Assembly: GCA_947475825.1 (NCBI GenBank)
Contig: CANJMS010000007.1
Location: 1-45,360 of the forward strand
Source: Nitrosomonadales bacterium
Lineage (GTDB): Bacteria > Pseudomonadota > Gammaproteobacteria > Burkholderiales > Gallionellaceae
DNA length: 45,360 nucleotides
Direction of reading: 5' to 3'
The translations under genes and the position numbers were made by a program. Positions 7,700 to 16,540 of the stretch are shown one piece after another. Positions within the stretch are counted from its first letter, which is position 1; every line of letters starts with the position of its first letter. Below the pieces are notes generated by a model. It was not told the DNA's origin and made no database searches. It worked only from the letters and a program-made list of their open reading frames with translations.

Positions 7700-10165
7700 T
7701 CAATAATCGTATTTCACGCTCGCGTAGTACGTGCGTTGTGGGTACGGATTTGGATTCACGTAATACTTAAAATCTCCAAGATTGTTGATACCCAGCGAAA
7801 CCGCCCAGTGTTTCGATACCATGTAATTTACCTTGGTATCAAATACGCTGTAATGACTCACCGCGCCATACACATTCGGATTGGGATCGCTGTACTGTTT
7901 AGTTGCCGTATTAAAGAGTTGATTATGTTGCCGACCACTGAAACGATAACTCAAGGTGTATGTCAATTTGGTGGATGGACGATAAGTCCCCACCAACGTT
8001 GCACGCCAATCTGGAATGCGTGGCTGATCTGTGCCAATCAAACCGGGAACTTTTGCATTAGCCACAATTTTTGAATGTGTGTAAGTGACACTGCCAGAGA
8101 AATCAAAGCCGCTGACCAACAAATCATTTAACTCCGTAGCCGTTTCAATACCGTAAGTACGCACCTTATCAACGTTCTGTACACTGGTGATCGTAAAACC
8201 GGTTAAAGCAGCATCCAACCTTGGTAAGGTTGTAATGTCCGTTTGGTTAATCAGCGCATCACGTTTTTCTTCCCCAAACAAGGAAGTGCGTACAACCCCT
8301 TTGGATAAAAATTTCTCTGTTGTCAAATCCCAGGAATGAACTGATTCCGGTTGAAGATTCGCATCGTTTCTAACCGTATTATATGGGGCTGGCAAAGTAG
8401 AAAAATTGGTCAATGCAACGCCAGCGTTATTCCGAATGGTGAGATTGGCAAACAGCTCATTCACTGTTGGAAAGCGCGTTGCCAAACCATAAGAGCTGCG
8501 GAATGCCAAATCCTGTCTAGCCTGATACAAAAGTGACAACTTTGGTGAAATGGCATTTTTAGTGCTGACGGGATAGGTGGTTACCGTAGCATTGTTAGTA
8601 TTCTTACCTTCGGAGGCTTTCCAGCTTTCCAGACGAATCCCAGCAACCAATTTCATGACGGGTGAAAATTGCACCGCATCCTGAACATACAACGCCTGAG
8701 TTTCAGTTTTTCCGCTTGATGTGGCAGTCAACGCGCCTATGGGACTGGTCAACCAGCTACCTGCCAATAAATTAAAAGTGTTCGACTCCAAATTATAGCT
8801 GTCGGAGTGCGCACCAAAACTTACCTGATGCATCCCTTGCAGATTACCACTGGGTCGCCAGTCTCCACGCGCATCAATGTTGTGCCACCCTGTTCCACCT
8901 GCTTTTGTGATTTGTCCAGCAGCCAGGGAATTTGCACTCGATGTTGTTCCAAAGGCTACACCAGAAGTGCGTGTTTCTTCTTTGTTTTGCCTGAATGAGC
9001 TTGCGATCACCGAAAAATCCCACATACCTCCCGTATCTGATTTCACTGCCAATCCATGCATGTAATGTTCACTCTCGGCACGGCTGGTAGGCGGTGCAAG
9101 AACCGTGTAATCCACACCATTGATCCGAACGAATTGATACGGATTTGAAGCTGCACCTGTCCGTGTGCCATAAATTACATTTCCTGCCGCATCTTTCAGA
9201 TAACTTTCACCCGTTTTATCGGAGGTATTTTTCCAGATACCCAAGGTATAGCTGGCGCGCACGGCCGGTGAAATATCATAAGCCACTTTGATTTTTCCAA
9301 TGTCTTGAACTGTATGATCAATACTGGCTGCGGACGTAGTAACGCGCGGTTGATTCGCCGTATCAATGTCGTTATACGCTCCTGTAACAACTGTAAATTC
9401 ACCAGGTAACGCTGCCGCCCCTGGCTTTCTGGCAGCGGCGGTAAACGTCATGGGATGTCCGTGGTTATCCAGATGATCACTATTCACCCACCACGACCAC
9501 TTACCCGTTTTGTTGCCTATTGAAGCCGCGCCATGGACACCTGTGTAGTTTTTATCTGTGCCGTATAACTTGAAATTTTGACCAAACACATCCAACTTCG
9601 CATAGCTTGTAAATTTGTTCGGCATGCGTGTGGTTATATTCACCACCCCACCTGCCGAATTGCCTGGATAAAGCGCGGAGAACGGACCGTACATCACATC
9701 GATACGATCGATTTCATTCGGCGACACCAGACCCCAACGTGGCGCGGTACTAAAACTGTTGTTAAGGAAATTTGAAAGCAGCAAATCATCGGCATACACC
9801 ACTGTTTGAGCACTGGCAATAGAGCTGTTCACGCGCATCACCAACACCCCGTTTACATCACCAATGTAACGTTCACGTACATGCACACTGGGTAAATACT
9901 GTAACGCCCCCGCCGAAGTGACGGTATTGATGGTTTCATCAATTTGCTTGGCTGTTACCCCCGCCGTGGTATTGGGAGCATTGGCTGGCACGGCAGCCTT
10001 TTCACCCGTAATAGCCATATCAGCCATTTGTATATCCGCAGGACTGTTACTTTCATCTGCAGCACTGGCAGCATTTATCACGCTGACAAAAAGACAACTC
10101 CACAATAAATTTTTCTTGCCCAAATTTTTTTCGCCCAAATCTTTTTTGGTAGGTAATTTCGCCAT
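7700..10165 (-). CDS. TonB-dependent outer-membrane receptor
   Basis: 821 residues: signal peptide (cleavage near ASAAD, residue 36), a plug domain (about 60-180, with RIDVMYGPFSALYPGNSAGG and VVNITTRMP) and a 22-strand-type barrel to a C-terminal tyrosine (YYASVKYDY). The late motif SVFDTKVNYMVSKHWAVSLGINNLGDFKY is typical. A possible TonB box is MADMAITGEK before the plug. The ligand cannot be named from sequence; a metal chelate is plausible because of the PepSY partner. First gene of an operon with PepSY, tonB, exbB and exbD on the minus strand, making the whole energised uptake system local. I found no convincing Fur box upstream. Confidence 0.93.
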   Translation of the reverse strand: MAKLPTKKDLGEKNLGKKNLLWSCLFVSVINAASAADESNSPADIQMADMAITGEKAAVPANAPNTTAGVTAKQIDETINTVTSAGALQYLPSVHVRERYIGDVNGVLVMRVNSSIASAQTVVYADDLLLSNFLNNSFSTAPRWGLVSPNEIDRIDVMYGPFSALYPGNSAGGVVNITTRMPNKFTSYAKLDVFGQNFKLYGTDKNYTGVHGAASIGNKTGKWSWWVNSDHLDNHGHPMTFTAAARKPGAAALPGEFTVVTGAYNDIDTANQPRVTTSAASIDHTVQDIGKIKVAYDISPAVRASYTLGIWKNTSDKTGESYLKDAAGNVIYGTRTGAASNPYQFVRINGVDYTVLAPPTSRAESEHYMHGLAVKSDTGGMWDFSVIASSFRQNKEETRTSGVAFGTTSSANSLAAGQITKAGGTGWHNIDARGDWRPSGNLQGMHQVSFGAHSDSYNLESNTFNLLAGSWLTSPIGALTATSSGKTETQALYVQDAVQFSPVMKLVAGIRLESWKASEGKNTNNATVTTYPVSTKNAISPKLSLLYQARQDLAFRSSYGLATRFPTVNELFANLTIRNNAGVALTNFSTLPAPYNTVRNDANLQPESVHSWDLTTEKFLSKGVVRTSLFGEEKRDALINQTDITTLPRLDAALTGFTITSVQNVDKVRTYGIETATELNDLLVSGFDFSGSVTYTHSKIVANAKVPGLIGTDQPRIPDWRATLVGTYRPSTKLTYTLSYRFSGRQHNQLFNTATKQYSDPNPNVYGAVSHYSVFDTKVNYMVSKHWAVSLGINNLGDFKYYVNPNPYPQRTYYASVKYDY

Positions 10166-10252
10166 CTCAGCCTTAACCTTTCATATTATTTTGAATAAAT
10201 TCCAAACCGCCGCAGTGCGTGCCAACAACACCTTGCCTTCTGCATACTTGCG

Positions 10253-10299
10253 TACTGAATTTACAGTGCCTCACAGGATTGTATTTGTTGCGGGGAGGG
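10253..10299 (+). pseudogene. Possible remnant of a regB 5' end
   Basis: The sequence resembles 10702-10755 of the regB gene in the same orientation. Best matched are CTGAATTTACA against CTGAATCTGCA and the stretch ending in TTTGTTGCGGGG (18 of 21 bases). In protein terms LNLQ.L...VFVAG is recovered, with a gap of about 5 nt that breaks the frame. The match is short, so confidence is low. If real, the small regulator gene at 10342 lies between two copies of the regB start. Confidence 0.35.
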
Positions 10300-10341
10300 T
10301 GAAGACTGCAAAAGATACTCCCGCCGTGTGGTATTTCTCTT

Positions 10342-10533
10342 TTACATTACAACTTCCAAAGAATACAACCCCATAGAGAATGCTCCTACCGCCATAGCAA
10401 CAGACCTTGGAATAGGTGCCATCCTTTTCTCCCAGTTCTCAATAGCTCGTGCAGAACATCCTATAGCTTTTGCTGCCTGTTTTTGCGTGAATTGAAACCT
10501 CATCCTAAATCTCATCAAGTCATTAGCGTCCAT
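10342..10533 (-). CDS. Small helix-turn-helix (XRE-like) regulator
   Basis: 63 residues from ATG 10533, or 68 from ATG 10548. The centre FTQKQAAKAIGCSARAIENW is a Cro/C1-type helix-turn-helix: the two helices flank IGCS and the tryptophan after the recognition helix is typical. There is no effector domain, so it would act as a simple DNA-binding protein, probably dimeric. It is divergent from regB with about 70 nt between them and could control that promoter. Target unknown. Confidence 0.75.
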   Translation of the reverse strand: MDANDLMRFRMRFQFTQKQAAKAIGCSARAIENWEKRMAPIPRSVAMAVGAFSMGLYSLEVVM

Positions 10534-10602
10534 TTCACATCTCTCCATGTATGGTACTGAGAAGTGATACTACAGGGGGCAGGCATTACCTGAGAATGTG
10601 AC

Positions 10603-11973
10603 ATGATGTCGCGTGACATATTGCCGCATCTTGCGCGCTACGCAAAATCTTGGCACTCTATCACCATGTTGACAATCCCTCTGCTTACTTCCGACTCTTC
10701 TGTGCTGAATCTGCAACGTCTCGTGATGTTGCGGAGTGTGTTTGTTGCGGGGCAAATTCTGGCGGTGTGGGTGGTGAGCAGTGCGCTGGATGTATCGTTG
10801 TCATTGTTTGCCATTGGGATGATTATTGCAGCGTATGCAATATTGAATGCTTTGACCTGGTGGCGGCTCAGGTTACCGTATACCGTGGTAGACGCGGAGT
10901 TGTTTGGCCATTTGCTGCTGGATGTGGCGGTATTGACGGGATTATTGTATCTGGCGGGCGGCTCGGAAAATCCGTTTGTGTCGCTGCTGTTATTACCGCT
11001 CACCATTACGGTCACCGCCTTGCCGGGGCGATATTCATGGGCGATGGCGTTGATTACAGTGGCCTGTTATTCATTGCTAATGGTATTTTATGTGCCCTTG
11101 TCACACACTTCGATGTCACACGTTGCAGGTGATTTTGCCTTGCATGTGTTGGGCATGTGGTTCAACTTTGTGTTGAGCGTGGGTTTAATTACCTATTTTG
11201 TGATGAGAATGGGTAACACATTGCGTGAGCGTGATCGAGCCTTGGCGCAAGCGCGCGAAAACACGCTGCGCGATGAACGCCTGGTGGCATTGGGTACGCT
11301 GGCGACGGGAGCGGCGCATGAGCTGGGTACTCCGCTGGCAACCATGGCAGTGCTGACCCGTGAAATGGAGCAGGAGTTTGCCAATACACCGGATGTGCTC
11401 AATAAACTGATCGTCTTGCGTGACCAGGTGATGCGCTGCAAAGGTATCTTATCGACCATGGCGGCATCTGCCGGACAAGTGCGTGCCGAGTCGGGACAGA
11501 GGTTTGCGCTTGATGATTATCTGCAAAATATTCTGCAACAGTGGCAGGCGATGCGGCCCGCGATAATCGTGCAATATCATGCACACGGCTCTCGCCCGGC
11601 ACCGTCAATTGTCGGAGACCAAACCTTGTCTCAGGCGATCATCAACATTTTGAATAACGCGGCGGACGCATCGCCGGATCAGGTGAAGATTGATGCGCAG
11701 TGGAGTGCCAACGAATTGCGTATGGAAATTTGTGACCGTGGTACGGGTCTTACGCCCGTCACTCAGGCGCGTGCCGGGCAGATGTTATTCACCACCAAAG
11801 TGCCTGATCAGATCGGAGCTGATACTGGTGTGGGGGGGTTGGGTTTGGGTCTGTTTCTCGCACACGCTACATTCGGTCGTTTCGGCGGCAGTGTGCAGCT
11901 GCGTAGCCGTGAAGGCGGCGGTGCCTGCACGGTTGTAGTGTTGCCGCTTGCGCCGTTAATGGCGGTACCCTGA
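10603..11973 (+). CDS. regB: RegB/PrrB-type redox sensor histidine kinase
   Basis: 456 residues. Six membrane segments (about 45-200) precede a kinase core. GGSENPF at 119-125 matches the quinone-binding GGxxNPF motif of RegB. The H-box GAAHELGTPLATM carries the phospho-acceptor His239, and Cys279 in VMRCKGIL matches the redox-active cysteine of R. capsulatus RegB. N-box IINILNNAADAS and G-boxes DRGTGL and GLGLGLFLA follow. In the family, the kinase responds to the ubiquinone pool and phosphorylates RegA to adjust respiration and carbon or nitrogen metabolism. Directly followed by regA. ATG 10666 is an alternative start, closer to the usual N-terminus; neither start has a strong ribosome site. 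Confidence 0.9.
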   Translation: MMSRDILPHLARYAKSWHSITMLTIPLLTSDSSVLNLQRLVMLRSVFVAGQILAVWVVSSALDVSLSLFAIGMIIAAYAILNALTWWRLRLPYTVVDAELFGHLLLDVAVLTGLLYLAGGSENPFVSLLLLPLTITVTALPGRYSWAMALITVACYSLLMVFYVPLSHTSMSHVAGDFALHVLGMWFNFVLSVGLITYFVMRMGNTLRERDRALAQARENTLRDERLVALGTLATGAAHELGTPLATMAVLTREMEQEFANTPDVLNKLIVLRDQVMRCKGILSTMAASAGQVRAESGQRFALDDYLQNILQQWQAMRPAIIVQYHAHGSRPAPSIVGDQTLSQAIINILNNAADASPDQVKIDAQWSANELRMEICDRGTGLTPVTQARAGQMLFTTKVPDQIGADTGVGGLGLGLFLAHATFGRFGGSVQLRSREGGGACTVVVLPLAPLMAVP

Positions 11974-11989
11974 TTAATATAACCATACT

Positions 11990-12550
11990 ATGAGCGAGAA
12001 TAATGACGAACCTCTAGATTATCGCCCCAGTCTGTTGCTGGCCGATGATGATCTGGTATTTTGTCAGGTATTATCTGCGGCCCTGACCAAACGTGGGTTT
12101 ATGGTGAGTGTGGCACATCATGTGGAGGCGGCATTGCATCTGGCCACGCAGGATCCACCGGAATATGCCGTGGTTGACCTAAAAATGCCGGGACCCTCCG
12201 GCCTCGTGCTGGTAGAAAAGCTCACAGCGCTGGATAGTCATACACGGATTGTGGTGCTCACGGGTTATGCCAGTATCGCCACAGCAGTCGAAGCCATCAA
12301 GCTGGGCGCAATTCATTATCTTACCAAACCTGCGGATGCTGATGAGATTGTGCAGGCATTTCGGAGCACAGCAGGTGATCCCGCGATGTCCGTTGCAGAC
12401 GCACCGCTGTCTATCGACCGGCTGGAATGGGAGCATATTCAAAAGGTGTTGCTGGAATGCCAGAGTAATATTTCTGCCACTGCACGACGACTGGGTATGC
12501 ATCGGCGCACCCTACAGCGCAAGTTGCAAAAACGTCCGGCGCATCGGTAA
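11990..12550 (+). CDS. regA: RegA/PrrA-type response regulator
   Basis: 186 residues: a receiver domain (about 12-125) with acidic residues LLLADDD near 17-21, phospho-acceptor Asp63 in VVDLKMPGPSG, the threonine in VLTGYAS and the lysine in YLTKPAD. A short linker precedes a Fis-type helix-turn-helix (about 145-182) with NISATARRLGMHRRTLQRKL. This size and layout, without an AAA+ domain, is that of RegA/PrrA/ActR. It lies 16 nt behind regB and is surely its partner. Targets cannot be read from the window. Confidence 0.92.
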   Translation: MSENNDEPLDYRPSLLLADDDLVFCQVLSAALTKRGFMVSVAHHVEAALHLATQDPPEYAVVDLKMPGPSGLVLVEKLTALDSHTRIVVLTGYASIATAVEAIKLGAIHYLTKPADADEIVQAFRSTAGDPAMSVADAPLSIDRLEWEHIQKVLLECQSNISATARRLGMHRRTLQRKLQKRPAHR

Positions 12551-12714
12551 AGCAAAGCGGATTCATATAATATAAATAGGCACGCAATAATTATCGCAGC
12601 AGCTATTCGGCGATCGAAAATCACCCATTGTGTTTCATGGCTTGGTTTTGGTGAGCTACATTACGCCAAACTGCAGCTCGGCACTATTGATGAATTGCGC
12701 CTGGAATAACGTTG

Positions 12715-13389
12715 TTAAAAATAATAATTTGCCAATATGCCTATATGATCGCCTTTGAAAAGAGCGCCGGAAAAATTATTTGATTGATATTTCTCTCCGC
12801 TAACTGATCGCAACTTGATGCCAGTTCTTGGGTCGGGCAACCATTCTCCCTCAATTACTAAGCCAGTGGCTGACGCAAAAGTGTCGTTGATAGTGCCGGG
12901 TGTTCCGCTGAGCTTTAATTTTGCACTATTCACAAAACGCAATCCTCCGCCCAGACGAAATTTGTCATTCAAATGGTAGTACGCCATAATTTCGATGGGT
13001 ATGCGGCTAAATGAGCCATCACCATTTTTTGCTGGTTTTAAGCTGTCAAAGTGATAACCAATGGTTCCTTGAATTGAAGCATTATCGTTGAGTCGGTATT
13101 CTGCGCCAGCATAGAAAAGAATTGTACCGCCAGCAGTTATTTTATCGGTGGTGCCATCGGCGTAAAAACCAGTGGCAATAGTATCTGCACCAAAGGTCAA
13201 GCCTGCGCCGACCAGAAAGCGCACAGGATTTATCTCCACACCCATCTGATTCGCATTGGTTGGCGGTGACACTTCCTGAGCTGTGGTGGCCGTACTGATT
13301 TCCGGCCCGGTGGGAGTTGACGTAACATTCTCCAGTGCATGCGCTGAACTGAGCATAAAGGTTGTTATAAACGCTAATAGATATTTCAT
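12715..13389 (-). CDS. Putative outer-membrane beta-barrel protein
   Basis: 224 residues: signal peptide (MKYLLAFITTFMLSSAHA), a low-complexity Ser/Thr/Pro segment (20-45), then alternating strands such as ILFYAGAEYRLNDNASIQGTIGYHF and IPIEIMAYYHLNDKFRLGGGLRF, ending in aromatic YYF, the sorting signal of outer-membrane barrels. About 8 strands are likely. No closer family recognised. It is convergent with regA and not in an operon. Confidence 0.75.
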   Translation of the reverse strand: MKYLLAFITTFMLSSAHALENVTSTPTGPEISTATTAQEVSPPTNANQMGVEINPVRFLVGAGLTFGADTIATGFYADGTTDKITAGGTILFYAGAEYRLNDNASIQGTIGYHFDSLKPAKNGDGSFSRIPIEIMAYYHLNDKFRLGGGLRFVNSAKLKLSGTPGTINDTFASATGLVIEGEWLPDPRTGIKLRSVSGEKYQSNNFSGALFKGDHIGILANYYF

Positions 13390-13436
13390 CTTCCCCCCAT
13401 AAATTGATTTTCTAAATTAACTTATTTTTCAATATG

Positions 13437-13463
13437 CCCGCACTTTGCAACTTGCAAGGCGGG
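13437..13463. repeat. Imperfect 27-nt hairpin upstream of the barrel gene
   Basis: CCCGC at 13437-13441 pairs with GCGGG at 13459-13463, and CTTTGCA with TGCAAGG inside. It sits about 48 nt upstream of the minus-strand barrel gene, possibly in its leader. There is no adjacent T-run on either strand, so it does not look like a terminator. Confidence 0.4.
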
Positions 13464-13640
13464 TGAATTAAACACTGATATTGAGCAGCTGTAAACTCTG
13501 CACCAAGTTGGTTATTAAAAAGTCGTGATGTCCAAATATTCTGTTTCAAAAATTAGCATCGCCTGGGCTGCGAGTGCTGCGCAAGCTGGGGTAGCCTGTA
13601 CAGGCATAATATTAAATCAGTGCTTCCCTAACATACTCTT

Positions 13641-14843
13641 ATGATGCCCTCCCACTTTGACGTAATTATTATCGGCGCTGGCGCAGCAGGTATGATGGCA
13701 GCAGGCATTGCCGGGCAGCGCGGGCGGCGGGTGCTGTTGATTGAGCATTATCATAAGCTCGGCGAGAAGATACGCATCTCGGGTGGTGGACGCTGTAATT
13801 TCACCAACCTTCATACCAAGCCAGAAAATTTCATTTCGCAGAATCCGCATTTTTGTCGCTCTGCTTTGGCGCGTTATACGCCGCAGGATTTCATCAAATT
13901 GGTGGAACAACACCAGATTAAATACCACGAAAAAACCCTGGGGCAACTTTTTTGCGATGACAGCGCAACTGACATTATTCAGATGCTCAAAATTGAATGT
14001 GATCGCGGTCATGTGCAATGGAAAATGCCATGTGCGGTGAATGGCATTGAGCATTCTGCAAATACTTACACCGTGTATACCGAGCAGGGTAAAGTTACTG
14101 CGCATAATTTAATTATTGCAACGGGTGGATTGTCTGTACCTAAAATTGGTGCGACACCATTTGGCTATAAAGTCGCCGAACAATTTGGTTTGAAAATAGT
14201 GCCGCCTCGCCCCGCTCTTGTGCCGCTAAGTTTTGATGTAGATGCGTTGCAACGCTACGGTGATTTGTCAGGCATTGCGCTGGATGCCGAAGTGAGTTGT
14301 CATGGTGGCATATTTCGCGAAGCGGTGTTACTGACCCATCGCGGACTTTCCGGCCCCGCGATATTGCAGATTTCATCTTATTGGCAAAATGGCTCGGGTA
14401 AAAATGATTACGGCAAAAATCCCATCCACATCAATTTATTGCCGGATGCAAAACAGGCCACTTGGCTGCATGCGCAACGCAATTCAAAAATGCAATTCAA
14501 TAATGTGCTGGCCGATATTTTGCCCAAGCGCTTTGCGCAGCAATGGTGTGCAGCGCATGGCTTGAATAAACCTAATAATGAATTCACCGACAAGGCCTAT
14601 GCCGCAGCACTTGCCGCGCTGAAAAATTGGCAAATCAAACCTTCTGGCACATTGGGATATAACAAAGCCGAAGTCACTCTGGGCGGGGTGGATACGCAAA
14701 TGTTGTCATCCAAAACTATGGTTGCGACCTCAATGTCCGGATTATATTTTATTGGCGAAGTGGTTGATGTCACCGGGCACTTGGGTGGATTTAATTTTCA
14801 GTGGGCATGGTCGTCTGGATTTGCTGCGGGGCAAGCAGTGTGA
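13641..14843 (+). CDS. HI0933/YhiN-family NAD(P)/FAD-dependent oxidoreductase
   Basis: 400 residues. FAD-binding Rossmann motif IIIGAGAAGMMAAG near residue 10, then GEKIRISGGGRCNFTN, typical of the HI0933/YhiN flavoproteins. The middle has LIIATGGLSVPKIGATPFGY and the C-terminus GYNKAEVTLGGVDT, GLYFIGEVVDVTGHLGGFNFQWAWSSGFAAG. Substrate unknown for the family. Single gene, with 215 nt before rhlE. Confidence 0.9.
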   Translation: MMPSHFDVIIIGAGAAGMMAAGIAGQRGRRVLLIEHYHKLGEKIRISGGGRCNFTNLHTKPENFISQNPHFCRSALARYTPQDFIKLVEQHQIKYHEKTLGQLFCDDSATDIIQMLKIECDRGHVQWKMPCAVNGIEHSANTYTVYTEQGKVTAHNLIIATGGLSVPKIGATPFGYKVAEQFGLKIVPPRPALVPLSFDVDALQRYGDLSGIALDAEVSCHGGIFREAVLLTHRGLSGPAILQISSYWQNGSGKNDYGKNPIHINLLPDAKQATWLHAQRNSKMQFNNVLADILPKRFAQQWCAAHGLNKPNNEFTDKAYAAALAALKNWQIKPSGTLGYNKAEVTLGGVDTQMLSSKTMVATSMSGLYFIGEVVDVTGHLGGFNFQWAWSSGFAAGQAV

Positions 14844-15058
14844 GATCGCGTGAAAACTCAGCGCTAGCCTTGTACCTTTATTGCTGCTGCTAAAATATCG
14901 GAACGTCAGCCACAGGACTCGTGTAGCATGGGCGCAAGTTAGTCTCAGCTTAACAATCCTGGTCAGGCTAATCTCAGCCAGTTCAGCTTCAGTCGAATCG
15001 TGTTTCAATCTATCAACCCAGTGCATCGCACTGCATTCAATTCAGGAATAAAAACATC

Positions 15059-16408
15059 ATGTCATTTTCAACACTCGGTTTATCCAATGAAATCGTGCGC
15101 GCCGTTACCGAACGCGGTTATACCACGCCCACCCCGATTCAAGCGCAAGCCATTCCTGCGGTACTTTCAGGCGGTGATTTGCTGGCGGGCGCGCAAACGG
15201 GCACTGGTAAAACGGCAGGATTTACGCTGCCTATTTTGCATAGACTAACCCAAAGTGCAGCCCCCGTTCCCACCACAGGACGTGCGCCGATACGCGCGCT
15301 GGTGCTGGTTCCTACCCGTGAATTGGCATTGCAAGTTGAAGAAAGCGTGCGCGATTATGGTAAATATCTCAAGCTGCAATCCATGATTATGATAGGCGGC
15401 GTGAATATTAATCCGCAAATCACTCGCCTGAAAACCCGCGTGGATATTCTAGTAGCGACACCCGGTCGCTTGCTCGATCATGTGCAGCAAAAAACGGTGG
15501 ATATTTCCAAGGTAGAAATTCTGGTGCTGGATGAAGCTGATCGCATGTTGGACATGGGCTTTATTCGCGACATCAAAAAAATTCTGGCACTGCTGCCCAA
15601 GACAAGACAAAATTTATTATTCTCCGCCACCTTTTCTGACGAGATAAAGTTATTGGCTGACAACCTGTTGAATAACCCCGCGATGATTGAAGTGGCGCGC
15701 CGCAATGCCACTGCTGACACAGTCAGCCACATGGTGCATCCGGTGGATCGCGCGCGCAAGGCGCAGCTGCTGGCGCATCTCATCAAACAACACAATTGGT
15801 CGCAGGTGTTGGTGTTCACCCGCACCAAACATGGTGCAAATAAATTAGCCGAATACCTCAACAAAGAAGGCATCACCTCACTGGCAATACATGGTAATAA
15901 AAGCCAATCCGCGCGCACCCATGCATTGGCTGAATTTAAAACTGGCGATTTGCAAGTGCTGGTTGCAACCGACATCGCAGCTCGCGGCATTGACATCATT
16001 GATTTACCGCATGTCGTGAATTTTGAATTGCCGCATGTCGCCGAAGATTACGTGCATCGTATCGGTCGCACAGGCCGCGCTGGCGCTACTGGCGATGCGG
16101 TGTCCCTGGTATGTGTGGATGAATTGAAATTATTGACCGCGATTGAACGACTCATCAAACGTGACATCACCAGTGAAATTATTAGCGGCTATACGCCTGA
16201 TCCCAGCATCAAAGCTGAACCGATTATCAATGGACGAACAGGTGGTGGCGGTGCAGGAAATCGTGGCGGGCAGCGCGCAGGAAATCAAAGAAGTGGCCAG
16301 CCCAGCGCCAAACCACCCGCTGGGAAGCCCCCCAGCGGTAAGCCACATGTTCGTAAACCAGCAGGCACAGTTCCTGCGCTACATCGCTCTGGCGGACGTG
16401 GACGGTAG
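15059..16408 (+). CDS. rhlE: DEAD-box RNA helicase, RhlE type
   Basis: 449 residues with all family motifs: Q motif [19 protein letters not shown] (motif I), [30 protein letters not shown] (DEAD box), FSATFS (motif III), then [17 protein letters not shown] and [10 protein letters not shown]. The C-terminal tail (about 390-449) is Gly/Pro/Lys-rich and probably binds RNA; this favours RhlE. It would unwind rRNA or mRNA structures, often in ribosome assembly or the cold. AGGAA stands 11 nt before the ATG. The 215-nt leader may carry regulation, but I recognise no known element in it. Confidence 0.93.
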   Translation: MSFSTLGLSNEIVRAVTERGYTTPTPIQAQAIPAVLSGGDLLAGAQTGTGKTAGFTLPILHRLTQSAAPVPTTGRAPIRALVLVPTRELALQVEESVRDYGKYLKLQSMIMIGGVNINPQITRLKTRVDILVATPGRLLDHVQQKTVDISKVEILVLDEADRMLDMGFIRDIKKILALLPKTRQNLLFSATFSDEIKLLADNLLNNPAMIEVARRNATADTVSHMVHPVDRARKAQLLAHLIKQHNWSQVLVFTRTKHGANKLAEYLNKEGITSLAIHGNKSQSARTHALAEFKTGDLQVLVATDIAARGIDIIDLPHVVNFELPHVAEDYVHRIGRTGRAGATGDAVSLVCVDELKLLTAIERLIKRDITSEIISGYTPDPSIKAEPIINGRTGGGGAGNRGGQRAGNQRSGQPSAKPPAGKPPSGKPHVRKPAGTVPALHRSGGRGR

Positions 16409-16540
16409 AGTTGTTGCCGTGTAACAGGCGAAAAATATTTGAGCAGATTGTTAAGAAAAACTGATTGGATTTTGTGGGTTGGGATAGCCGTTTTATCCAG
16501 TTATATTTCGTGGCGGTTCTTTGTGTTCTATCGTTCAGGT

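Noticed and set aside
10166-10341. Fur box or metal riboswitch before the receptor operon
   Set aside because: I looked for a GATAAT-type palindrome and for known riboswitch cores and saw neither.
12579-12709. Possible C-terminal gene remnant after regA (frame ending GELHYAKLQLGTIDELRLE)
   Set aside because: Short, with no start and no family I recognise; could be chance.
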